A stretch of DNA of 5,701 bases, taken from NCBI GenBank assembly GCA_031282605.1, contig JAITDK010000230.1, forward strand, positions 1 through 5,701, read 5' to 3'. A program made the translations under genes and the position numbers. The notes under the pieces were generated by a model, which was given only the letters and a program-made list of their open reading frames with translations, was not told the origin of the DNA and did not search any database. Positions 1-4,503 of the stretch are shown piece after piece; the stretch's first letter is position 1, and the number at the start of each line of letters is the position of its first letter. Source of the DNA: Oscillospiraceae bacterium (GTDB lineage Bacteria > Bacillota > Clostridia > Christensenellales > Aristaeellaceae).

Positions 1-312
1 GTCTACCACTCATCCAACATCGTCGGCAAGGGCGGCAGCGATTCCAACCACTATCACATCGCCCTGCCAGAGCTGGACGAGCTGATCATCAACGCGCGCA
101 GGAGCGACGATCAGGCGTACCGCAAGGCCGTCTACAAGGACGCGCTCGACATTATCGTTGATAACGCGGTGGAAATCCCCATATATCAGCGGCAGAACCC
201 ACGCCTGTTCTCCACCGAGCGCATCGACATATCCACCATCACCCCGGACATTACCACCTACTACGGCTGGGTGGCGAACGTCGACACCACCGTCATGAAC
301 GCGAATAAGTAA
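1..312 (+). CDS. ABC transporter substrate-binding protein, family 5 (SBP_bac_5), C-terminal fragment
   Basis: The reading frame is open from the first base and ends at TAA (310-312), leaving 103 C-terminal residues; the start and most of the protein lie upstream of the window. The fragment has the usual end of family-5 extracellular solute-binding proteins. It contains a helix with ELDELI (residues about 24-29), then EIPIYQRQN (about 58-66), then LFSTERIDISTITPDITTYYGW (about 69-90) before a short tail. Such proteins are lipoproteins on the outer face of the membrane that deliver oligopeptides, or in many gut bacteria oligosaccharides, to an ABC permease. The signal peptide and lipobox are outside the window. 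The gene ends in a strong terminator, so it is the last gene of its transcript. The family call is secure; the ligand cannot be read from this end. The uronate genes downstream make a sugar-derived ligand conceivable, but that is inference. Confidence 0.85.
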   Translation, partial: VYHSSNIVGKGGSDSNHYHIALPELDELIINARRSDDQAYRKAVYKDALDIIVDNAVEIPIYQRQNPRLFSTERIDISTITPDITTYYGWVANVDTTVMNANK

Positions 313-331
313 ATATAACGCGACAAGCACG

Positions 332-364
332 CGCGGGCGGGATCAGTTCCCGCCCGCGTTTGTT
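332..364 (+). terminator. Intrinsic terminator after the substrate-binding protein gene
   Basis: An uninterrupted 11-bp stem pairs 332-342 with 348-358 (CGCGGGCGGGA with TCCCGCCCGCG) around a 5-nt loop, followed by TTTGTTCT. It lies 20 bases after the stop codon. On the minus strand the same hairpin would also fold at the end of the convergent oxidoreductase transcript, but no U-rich tract follows in that direction, so it is a good terminator only for the plus strand. Confidence 0.85.
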
Positions 365-411
365 CTGCGATGGTTTTGCTGCGATGATTCGTTCTGTTAA
401 ACCCAGCTCGG

Positions 412-1458
412 TTAGTTCAACTCGATCTGCTTGCCGGTTTTGGCCGACTCGAATGCCGCCAGGATCGCCGCCAGGGTTTTACGCACCTGCCACGGTTGGA
501 CGATCAATTCCGCCTTGCCATCGACTACGTCCGCAATGTTCGCGTAGTATTCCGTCCACTTCGCCTGCGGATCGGGCAGTTCGTGTTCTATCTTTACCTC
601 GACCGGACGAGGCGCGAACGTACGCGTCGGACCGGCCGCCGTCATCACTATCTCCGGCTCGTTCTCAATCGTGCTGTTCAGCGTCACATACGCGCCGTTC
701 CTGCTGAAGTCATTTATATACGCCGTGCCCTCGTCGCCCAGTATCATCCAGCGCGGCAGTTCCTTAAGCACGAACGTTCCTATCTCCACCTGATAGTATC
801 CTCCGCTTTTTCTGTCGAATATCAGGTTGAAGTAGTCCTCTACCTCCTCGGTCTTGACGTGCGCGGTGTGGCACGTCACCGACTTCAGGTCGTCGTATCC
901 GCAGATCTGATACGCCTGATCAATAAAGTGCACGCCCCAGTCAAGCAGCATCCCGCCGCCATGCCGCTTTTCGCCGCGCCAGCCGTGCATCGCCCCTCCG
1001 GAACCGTGCAGCCTGCTCTGTATCGCGTATACATTGCCCAGCTTGCCGCTGCCGATTATTTCCTTGGCTATCTGGAAGTCCGTATCCCATCGCCTGTTCT
1101 GGTGAACCGAGAACATCCGGTTATTCTTCTTCGCCGTATCGATCATCTTGTCCAGCTCGGCCAGACTCATCGCCACGGGCTTCTCGCAGATCGTGTGCTT
1201 GCCCGCGTTCAGCGCGGCGCATACCAGCTCGCAGTGCACGTCGTTGGGCGTGGCCACCAACGTCACGTTCACCTCGTCGTCCGCCAGGAACGCATCCAGC
1301 GTGTCGTAGCCCTTAAGCCCCTTCTCCTTGGCAGCCGCTACGCGCTCCGGGTCGATGTCGTACGCCGCTACCACTTCTACGCCCGGGATATTCACCGCGT
1401 TTGAGTGGTGCCATCCGGCCATGCCGCCGTAGCCTATGATCCCCAGTTTGATTGGCAT
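412..1458 (-). CDS. Gfo/Idh/MocA-family NAD(P)-dependent oxidoreductase
   Basis: This is a 348-residue protein of normal length for the family. The N-terminal Rossmann domain (about 1-120) opens with GIIGYGGMAGWH (6-17), a glycine-rich dinucleotide-binding loop, and has an acidic residue at the end of the second strand (D35 in AAYDID). The family's EKP motif is at 92-94, with K93 the usual catalytic or cofactor-contacting lysine. The C-terminal alpha/beta domain follows, with HQNRRWDTDF (119-128) and GGGMLLDWGVHFIDQ (167-181). D173, H177 and D180 there sit where the family's DxxxHxxD active-site residues lie. Such enzymes oxidise or reduce sugars, inositols and sugar acids; the exact substrate is not evident. 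The ATG start is supported by AGGAGGG at 1472-1466 on the minus strand, 7 bases upstream. The gene is convergent with the transporter gene and divergent from the nuclease gene. The neighbouring uxaBA genes suggest a sugar-acid substrate (inference). Confidence 0.9.
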   Translation of the reverse strand: MPIKLGIIGYGGMAGWHHSNAVNIPGVEVVAAYDIDPERVAAAKEKGLKGYDTLDAFLADDEVNVTLVATPNDVHCELVCAALNAGKHTICEKPVAMSLAELDKMIDTAKKNNRMFSVHQNRRWDTDFQIAKEIIGSGKLGNVYAIQSRLHGSGGAMHGWRGEKRHGGGMLLDWGVHFIDQAYQICGYDDLKSVTCHTAHVKTEEVEDYFNLIFDRKSGGYYQVEIGTFVLKELPRWMILGDEGTAYINDFSRNGAYVTLNSTIENEPEIVMTAAGPTRTFAPRPVEVKIEHELPDPQAKWTEYYANIADVVDGKAELIVQPWQVRKTLAAILAAFESAKTGKQIELN

Positions 1459-1478
1459 TGTGCAGCCCTCCTAGTTAT

Positions 1479-1497
1479 ATTGTTATCTCATAACAAT
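1479..1497. promoter_or_regulatory. Perfect inverted repeat, candidate operator of the oxidoreductase gene
   Basis: ATTGTTAT and ATAACAAT form a perfect 8-bp inverted repeat around a 3-base centre (CTC). It lies between the minus-strand promoter and the RBS, roughly +14 to +32 of the predicted transcript. Compared by eye with E. coli lac O1 (from memory ATTGTGAGCGGATAACAAT), it matches at 15 of 19 positions and has the same length and centre. A repressor bound here would block transcription. Alternatively the repeat could act as a short hairpin in the 5' leader. No second copy is visible in the window and no regulator gene is present. Confidence 0.55.
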
Positions 1498-1516
1498 CCG
1501 TCATTATTCCGACGGT

Positions 1517-1545
1517 ATTATACACGAATAGGCGTCGGCTGTACA
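1517..1545 (-). promoter_or_regulatory. Sigma-70/A-type promoter of the oxidoreductase gene
   Basis: On the minus strand a perfect -10 TATAAT (1522-1517) lies 17 bases from TGTACA (1545-1540), which matches the -35 consensus at four of six positions. Transcription would start near 1510, giving a leader of about 50 bases that contains the inverted repeat at 1479-1497 and the RBS. Confidence 0.65.
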
Positions 1546-1577
1546 GTGCGCGCCGATAGGTCAACGTCGCCAGCCTG

Positions 1578-1606
1578 TTGCCAGCCGTTTGCCGAAATGA
1601 TATAAT
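1578..1606 (+). promoter_or_regulatory. Strong extended -10 promoter of the Rpn-like gene
   Basis: TTGCCA (1578-1583, five of six -35 consensus bases) is followed after exactly 17 bases by TATAAT (1601-1606). TGA immediately before the -10 supplies the extended TGn element. The predicted transcript start near 1613 leaves a leader of only about 17 bases, filled by the RBS. The promoter is back-to-back with that of the oxidoreductase gene, and the two -35 elements are about 32 bases apart. Confidence 0.75.
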
Positions 1607-1616
1607 ACAGACGAAA

Positions 1617-1624
1617 GGGAGGGG
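1617..1624 (+). promoter_or_regulatory. Ribosome binding site that selects the TTG start at 1630
   Basis: GGGAGGGG lies 5 to 7 bases before TTG at 1630. The next in-frame ATG (codon 29, 1714) has no comparable SD and would cut off the conserved WHPAF segment, so TTG is the better start. Confidence 0.7.
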
Positions 1625-1629
1625 TCTCC

Positions 1630-2619
1630 TTGCCGAACGAGAGCAAGCCCCGCGCCGCGAGCGATTCCGAACCCCGGGAGCGCATAGCGTGGCACCCCGC
1701 GTTTGTATCGGCTATGAAGGCTGATTTGTACAAATACCGCGGCGTGTTGGAGTATGAGCCGGAGTTCCAGCTGAACTTCGAGCCGCTACGGATTGATCTG
1801 CTGATTATCAAGAAGGCTGCCGGAGTCGTCATTGACACGGGTATCGCGAGAATATTCCGCGGACATAATTTATTCGAGTATAAAAGTCCTGACGACTACT
1901 TGAGTGTTGACGACTTCAAAAAGACGCTGGCGTATGTGCTGCTGTATTCCATACATGAGCGTGTGCCGTTGAGCGACGTCACGCTCTCGATCGTGGTGAC
2001 GGCGCATCCGCGCGCGGCGCTGGCCTTCATCCAGGATGAAGCGGCGCAAACGGTTACCAAGACGACGCCCGGCGTGCATGAGACGACTTTTCTGAATGTG
2101 CCGGTGCAGATTATCCAGAGCAAACTGCTCGATGCCGGAGAAAACCAGTTCCTTAGCGCGCTCAGGAAAGATAACGACGTCGACAGCTTCCGAGCGGCGA
2201 TTGACAGCAGCGATCGGTTTGATACGGAGGTATTGAGCACGATGCTGGCGGTGTATCTGGATGTGATCAGCAGTGCGAACCCTGCGGTGTATAAGGAGGT
2301 GTTCAGGATGACGCAGTATAGCAACTTCTGGGAACGGGTAGCGTATGACAGCGGTTTGGCGGATAGGCTGATGCAGGAAGGGCGGCAGAAAGGGCGGCAG
2401 GAAGGGCTGCAGGAAGGGCTGCAGAAAGGGTTGCAGAAAGGGTGCATAGAAACCGCAAAAAACCTTATTGCTTTAGGCGCGTCGATCGATTACATTGCCA
2501 AGGCGACAGGGCTGTCCATCGAACAGCTGGCACAGTTATTGGCGCAGACTCCGGCTCAGCCGACGGTCTTGCCGACTATGCCGAAGAAGCGTACGCGCAA
2601 ACCGAAGGCGGAGAAATAA
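1630..2619 (+). CDS. Rpn-like PD-(D/E)XK nuclease (putative recombination-promoting nuclease/transposase family)
   Basis: The product has 329 residues and starts at TTG, a weak initiation codon. The N-terminal domain (about 18-170) has the restriction-endonuclease-like fold signature. WHPAF is at 21-25 and the FQLNFEPLRIDLLIIKK strand pair (46-62) carries D56. GIARIF is at 71-76, and LFEYKSPDDYLSVDDF (81-96) supplies the E83-x-K85 catalytic pair. A helical region (about 185-225) leads to MTQYSNFWERVAYDSGLADRL (227-247). Six tetrapeptide repeats of (L/R)Q(E/K)G type follow (about 249-271), likely a charged helix or oligomerisation arm. The protein ends with a short two-helix segment (272-305), a proline-rich linker and the basic tail KKRTRKPK. 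Rpn proteins are DNA endonucleases implicated in recombination and, in E. coli, in toxic anti-phage defence. Family assignment rests on motifs recalled from gut Clostridia proteins; nuclease activity is inferred. An internal start at codon 227 and a downstream duplicate are described separately. Confidence 0.75.
   Translation: MPNESKPRAASDSEPRERIAWHPAFVSAMKADLYKYRGVLEYEPEFQLNFEPLRIDLLIIKKAAGVVIDTGIARIFRGHNLFEYKSPDDYLSVDDFKKTLAYVLLYSIHERVPLSDVTLSIVVTAHPRAALAFIQDEAAQTVTKTTPGVHETTFLNVPVQIIQSKLLDAGENQFLSALRKDNDVDSFRAAIDSSDRFDTEVLSTMLAVYLDVISSANPAVYKEVFRMTQYSNFWERVAYDSGLADRLMQEGRQKGRQEGLQEGLQKGLQKGCIETAKNLIALGASIDYIAKATGLSIEQLAQLLAQTPAQPTVLPTMPKKRTRKPKAEK
2293..2310 (+). promoter_or_regulatory. 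Internal ribosome binding site and ATG inside the Rpn-like gene
   Basis: AAGGAGGTG (2293-2301) is a full-length complement of the 16S anti-Shine-Dalgarno end. It is followed after 6 bases by ATG (2308-2310), in frame with the host gene at codon 227. It is a better initiation signal than the TTG used for the full-length protein. The coding sequence here reads YKEVFRM. Confidence 0.7.
2308..2619 (+). CDS. Predicted internal small protein of the Rpn-like gene (RpnS-type, candidate antitoxin)
   Basis: This is a 103-residue product in the same frame as residues 227-329 of the nuclease, made if the internal SD/ATG is used. It begins MTQYSNFWERVAYDSG, carries the six (L/R)Q(E/K)G repeats, the helical segment ETAKNLIALGASIDYIAKATGLS and the basic tail, and lacks the whole nuclease domain. 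In E. coli, Rpn genes are reported to make small C-terminal proteins from internal starts that bind the large protein and neutralise its toxicity. That precedent, the perfect SD and the downstream duplicate starting at the same place support this call. Expression is not shown by sequence alone. The alternative is a chance SD produced by the codons for KEV. Confidence 0.55.
   Translation: MTQYSNFWERVAYDSGLADRLMQEGRQKGRQEGLQEGLQKGLQKGCIETAKNLIALGASIDYIAKATGLSIEQLAQLLAQTPAQPTVLPTMPKKRTRKPKAEK
2374..2445 (+). repeat. Six 12-bp tandem units in the Rpn-like gene
   Basis: There are six consecutive 12-base units of the form CAG-(G/A)AA-GGG-(CGG/CTG/TTG), the last ending in TGC. They encode the alternating QEG/QKG tetrapeptide array. 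Unit number differs from the downstream copy (six against five), as expected of slippage or unequal exchange. The charged, glycine-punctuated array is typical of the C-terminal part of Rpn-like proteins. Confidence 0.9.
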
Positions 2620-2681
2620 CTATGTGGACGCAAGGCGGTTGAACGCGGATCCAACGGTGTATTATATAAGAGGTGTTCAGG

Positions 2682-2981
2682 ATGACGCAGTATAGCAACT
2701 TCTGGGAACGGGTAGCGTATGACAGCGGTTTGGCGGATAGGCTGAGGCAGGAAGGGTTGCAGAAAGGGTTGCAGGAGGGGCTGCAGGAAGGGCTGCAGAA
2801 AGGGTGCATAGAAACCGCAAAAAACCTTATTGCTTTAGGCTCGTCGATCGATTACATTGCCAAGGCGACAGGGCTGTCCATCGAACAGCTGGCACAGTTA
2901 TCGGCGCAGACTCCGGCCCAGCCGACGACCGTCCTGACAGCGCCGAAGAAGCGTACGCGCAAGCCCAAACCTAAGGAATAA
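2682..2981 (+). CDS. Stand-alone duplicate of the Rpn-like C-terminal segment (candidate free antitoxin, or gene remnant)
   Basis: The product has 99 residues, nearly identical to residues 227-329 of the upstream nuclease. Differences are M to R at position 22, five instead of six repeat units, A to S and L to S substitutions, and a reworked tail ending RTRKPKPKE. I chose ATG 2682 because AGAGGTG (2669-2675) sits 6 bases upstream; the in-frame GTG at 2673 falls inside that SD. There is no nuclease domain, so by itself it cannot be an enzyme. It follows the nuclease gene by 62 bases with no terminator between, so co-transcription is likely. A weak AT-rich stretch (TATTATATAAG, 2660-2670) could add a promoter, but its -35 fit is poor. 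It may be an extra dose of the internal antitoxin-like protein, or simply a recent duplication remnant that still has an open frame. Confidence 0.65.
   Translation: MTQYSNFWERVAYDSGLADRLRQEGLQKGLQEGLQEGLQKGCIETAKNLIALGSSIDYIAKATGLSIEQLAQLSAQTPAQPTTVLTAPKKRTRKPKPKE
2748..2807 (+). repeat. Five 12-bp tandem units in the duplicate gene
   Basis: Five CAG-(GAA/AAA/GAG)-GGG-(TTG/CTG) units encode QEG/QKG tetrapeptides. They correspond to the six units at 2374-2445, with one unit lost or gained and the arginine-coding CGG units replaced by leucine codons. Confidence 0.9.
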
Positions 2982-2991
2982 TTACGCGCGC

Positions 2992-3023
2992 AAGGGCGGC
3001 GGCATTTATGGCCGCGCCTTTTT
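2992..3023 (+). terminator. Terminator-like hairpin between the duplicate gene and uxaB (possible attenuator)
   Basis: GGCG (2995-2998) pairs with CGCC (3015-3018), and after a bulged G2999, CGGC (3000-3003) pairs with GCCG (3011-3014). The 7-base loop is ATTTATG, and TTTTT (3019-3023) follows directly. Flanking AA(G) against (T)TT can extend the stem. It lies about 10 bases after the duplicate's stop and only 19 bases before the uxaB start. It would end the nuclease transcript, but being so close to uxaB without a visible promoter between them, it may be leaky or conditional. Confidence 0.7.
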
Positions 3024-3030
3024 GCCGAAC

Positions 3031-3037
3031 AGGAGAG
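3031..3037 (+). promoter_or_regulatory. Ribosome binding site deciding the uxaB start
   Basis: AGGAGAG lies with its AGGAG core 7 bases before ATG 3043. An in-frame TTG at 3022 is embedded in the terminator's T-run and has no SD, so the ATG is preferred. The protein then has 486 residues, close to E. coli UxaB at about 483. Confidence 0.8.
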
Positions 3038-3042
3038 CTGGT

Positions 3043-4503
3043 ATGCCGCTAAAGGATATAAACAACGTTGCCCCGCAGGGTAATCGTCCGGCGCGCGTCA
3101 GGGTTGCGCAGTTCGGCGAAGGCAATTTCCTGCGCGCTTTCGTGGACTGGATGATCGATGTCGCCAACGAACGCCTAGGGTTGGACGCGGGCGTAACCGT
3201 CGTGCAGCCGATCAAGCGGGGCATGGTCGATACGCTCGTCAAGCAGGACGGGCTGTACACCGTGTTGCTGCGCGGCAAGCAGGACGGCGTGGTGGTTCGC
3301 GAGACGCGCGTCGTCCGCTCTATAATCGACGGCGTCAATCCGTATACTGCGTACGCGGATTTCCTGGCGCTGGCGCGCAATCCTGATCTGGCCGTCGTCG
3401 CTTCCAACACAACCGAAGCAGGCATCGTTTACACCGGGACGGATTCTTTTTACGACGAACCTCCCGCGTCGTTTCCCGGAAAGCTTACGCGGTTTCTGTA
3501 TGAACGCTGGAGCGCGGCGCTGCCGGGGCTGGCGATGCTTCCGTGCGAGTTGATCGACGGCAACGGCGACGCGCTGCGCGATTGCGTTCGAAAGACCGCG
3601 GCGCAATGGAATCTGCCGCCGGCGTTTCAATCCTGGCTCATGGAAGAGAACGAATACCTCAACACGCTGGTGGATCGCATCGTAACCGGTTTTCCGCGAG
3701 ACGAGGCGGAGGCGCTATGGGATGAGCTGGGCTATCGTGACGCGCTGCTGGACGTCGCGGAGCCGTTCGGGCTGTGGGTGATACAGGATTCGACGAAACT
3801 GCGCGAGGCTCTGCCTCTGGATAAAGCGGGGCTGCCGGTCGTGTTCACGCCGGATGTAACGCCGTATAAGCTGCGCAAGGTGCGTATGCTCAACGGCGCG
3901 CACACCTCGATGGTTCACGCCGCGTTCCTGTGCGGCCTGGATACGGTCGGGGATTGCATGGCCGACCCGGCGATCCGCGCGTTCACGCTGCGCGCTTTAA
4001 GAGAAGAGATCATGCCGACGCTGACGCTGGATCCGGCAGATCTGGCCGCGTTCGCCGACTCGATCGTCGAGCGGTTCGAGAATCCGTTTAACAGGCATCA
4101 GATACTGTCGATCACGCTGAACTCGTTAAGCAAGTTTCGCGCGCGCGTGCTGCCCTCAATCGACGCCTATATGGCGAAGGAACGCAAGGCTCCGCCTCTG
4201 CTGTCTCTGTCGTTCGCGTCGCTGCTGGCGTTCTATCATAAACCCGCGCGGGAGAAGGACGGCGCGTTCCCTTTGCAGGACGACGCCGACGCGCTCGCGC
4301 TGGTTGACGCGCTGGCTGATGAGGAGCGAGGTTTGACTCTGCCTGGATTTGTGAGGGCGCTGTTGACCGAACCGCCCGCGTGTATCCGGCTGTGGGGCGG
4401 TTCGCTTGATAGGTATCCAGGGTTGGTTGAAGCCGTCGAGCGTGCCGCCGAGCGGATTGAATACGCGGGTATACGCGCCGCGCTAGAGGCCGCGTTATTA
4501 TGA
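3043..4503 (+). CDS. uxaB: Tagaturonate reductase (altronate oxidoreductase)
   Basis: UxaB interconverts D-tagaturonate and D-altronate with NAD(H), the second step after isomerisation of D-galacturonate, in the cytoplasm. The 486-residue protein belongs to the mannitol dehydrogenase / polyol-specific long-chain dehydrogenase family. The nucleotide-binding domain carries QFGEGNFLRAFVDW (23-36), SNTTEAGI (121-128), PCELIDGNGDAL (167-178) and STLVDRIVTG-like NTLVDRIVTGFPRD (207-220). The catalytic signature K-x4-N-x2-H is intact as K279, N284, H287 in KVRMLNGAHT, followed by GLDTVGD (298-304). The C-terminal helical domain has NPFNRHQILSITLNSLSKFRARVLP (347-371) and FPLQDDA (409-415). These blocks match E. 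coli UxaB closely from memory, so the call is specific rather than only at family level. uxaA follows with overlapping stop and start. No promoter of its own is visible, and it may depend on read-through from upstream. Confidence 0.95.
   Translation: MPLKDINNVAPQGNRPARVRVAQFGEGNFLRAFVDWMIDVANERLGLDAGVTVVQPIKRGMVDTLVKQDGLYTVLLRGKQDGVVVRETRVVRSIIDGVNPYTAYADFLALARNPDLAVVASNTTEAGIVYTGTDSFYDEPPASFPGKLTRFLYERWSAALPGLAMLPCELIDGNGDALRDCVRKTAAQWNLPPAFQSWLMEENEYLNTLVDRIVTGFPRDEAEALWDELGYRDALLDVAEPFGLWVIQDSTKLREALPLDKAGLPVVFTPDVTPYKLRKVRMLNGAHTSMVHAAFLCGLDTVGDCMADPAIRAFTLRALREEIMPTLTLDPADLAAFADSIVERFENPFNRHQILSITLNSLSKFRARVLPSIDAYMAKERKAPPLLSLSFASLLAFYHKPAREKDGAFPLQDDADALALVDALADEERGLTLPGFVRALLTEPPACIRLWGGSLDRYPGLVEAVERAAERIEYAGIRAALEAALL

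Larger units (their letters stand above)
2275..2638. repeat. Tandem duplication, copy 1 (3' third of the Rpn-like gene)
   Basis: This block recurs at about 2645-2999. From the internal ATG (2308) for 66 bases the copies differ at one position, and from 2446 to the PTV/PTT region at only about three. The outer edges are more diverged: 2275-2292 matches 2645-2662 at 14 of 18 bases. The 3' flank (GCAAGGCGG, 2630-2638) aligns with GCAAGGGCGG (2990-2999), the left arm of the downstream terminator. The unit is therefore about 365 bases, with only a few bases between copies. Edges are by eye and uncertain by about 10 bases. Confidence 0.9.
2645..2999. repeat. Tandem duplication, copy 2
   Basis: This is the second copy of the block at 2275-2638. 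Just before the SD it carries a 5-base TATAT insertion (2663-2667) and lacks one G, turning AAGGAGGTG into AAGAGGTG. The decayed upstream part can still be recognised as the codons for ANPAVYK, now out of frame with the ATG. The open reading frame starting at the ATG is intact. Confidence 0.9.

Noticed and set aside
496..1404. A long plus-strand open frame of about 300 codons opposite the oxidoreductase gene
   Set aside because: It is the antisense shadow of a clear Gfo/Idh/MocA gene. Its translation is Arg/Val/His-rich without domain motifs and it has no supporting RBS.
1896..2447. Minus-strand frames rich in Cys, Pro and Ser (CNPFC-type repeats) across both duplicated arrays
   Set aside because: They are the reverse complement of the 12-bp CAG/GAA/GGG coding repeats. 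The repetition comes from the sense strand, and no start signals support them.
1630..2619. The nuclease gene as a conventional IS transposase
   Set aside because: There are no DDE or HUH motifs, no terminal inverted repeats and no target-site duplication. The D...ExK signature fits the PD-(D/E)XK/Rpn fold, despite the family's name including putative transposase.
2639..2670. A promoter for the duplicate gene (TTGAAC at 2639-2644 with TATTAT at 2660-2665 or TATAAG at 2665-2670)
   Set aside because: The spacing is 15 or 20 bases with only four of six -35 matches, and the start point would fall at or inside the RBS. It is too weak to list, though the TATAT insertion makes it worth remembering.
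2673..2681. GTG start for the duplicate gene
   Set aside because: The GTG is part of the SD (AGAGGTG) for ATG 2682, and the equivalent position in copy 1 is also within the SD.
2374..2807. Repeats considered as a CRISPR array
   Set aside because: Units are only 12 bases, directly abutting without spacers, and in frame with an obvious protein array.
3022..3042. Upstream TTG start for uxaB adding seven residues (MPNRRAG)
   Set aside because: The TTG lies in the terminator's T-run and lacks an SD, while ATG 3043 has AGGAG at ideal spacing and gives the family's usual N-terminus.
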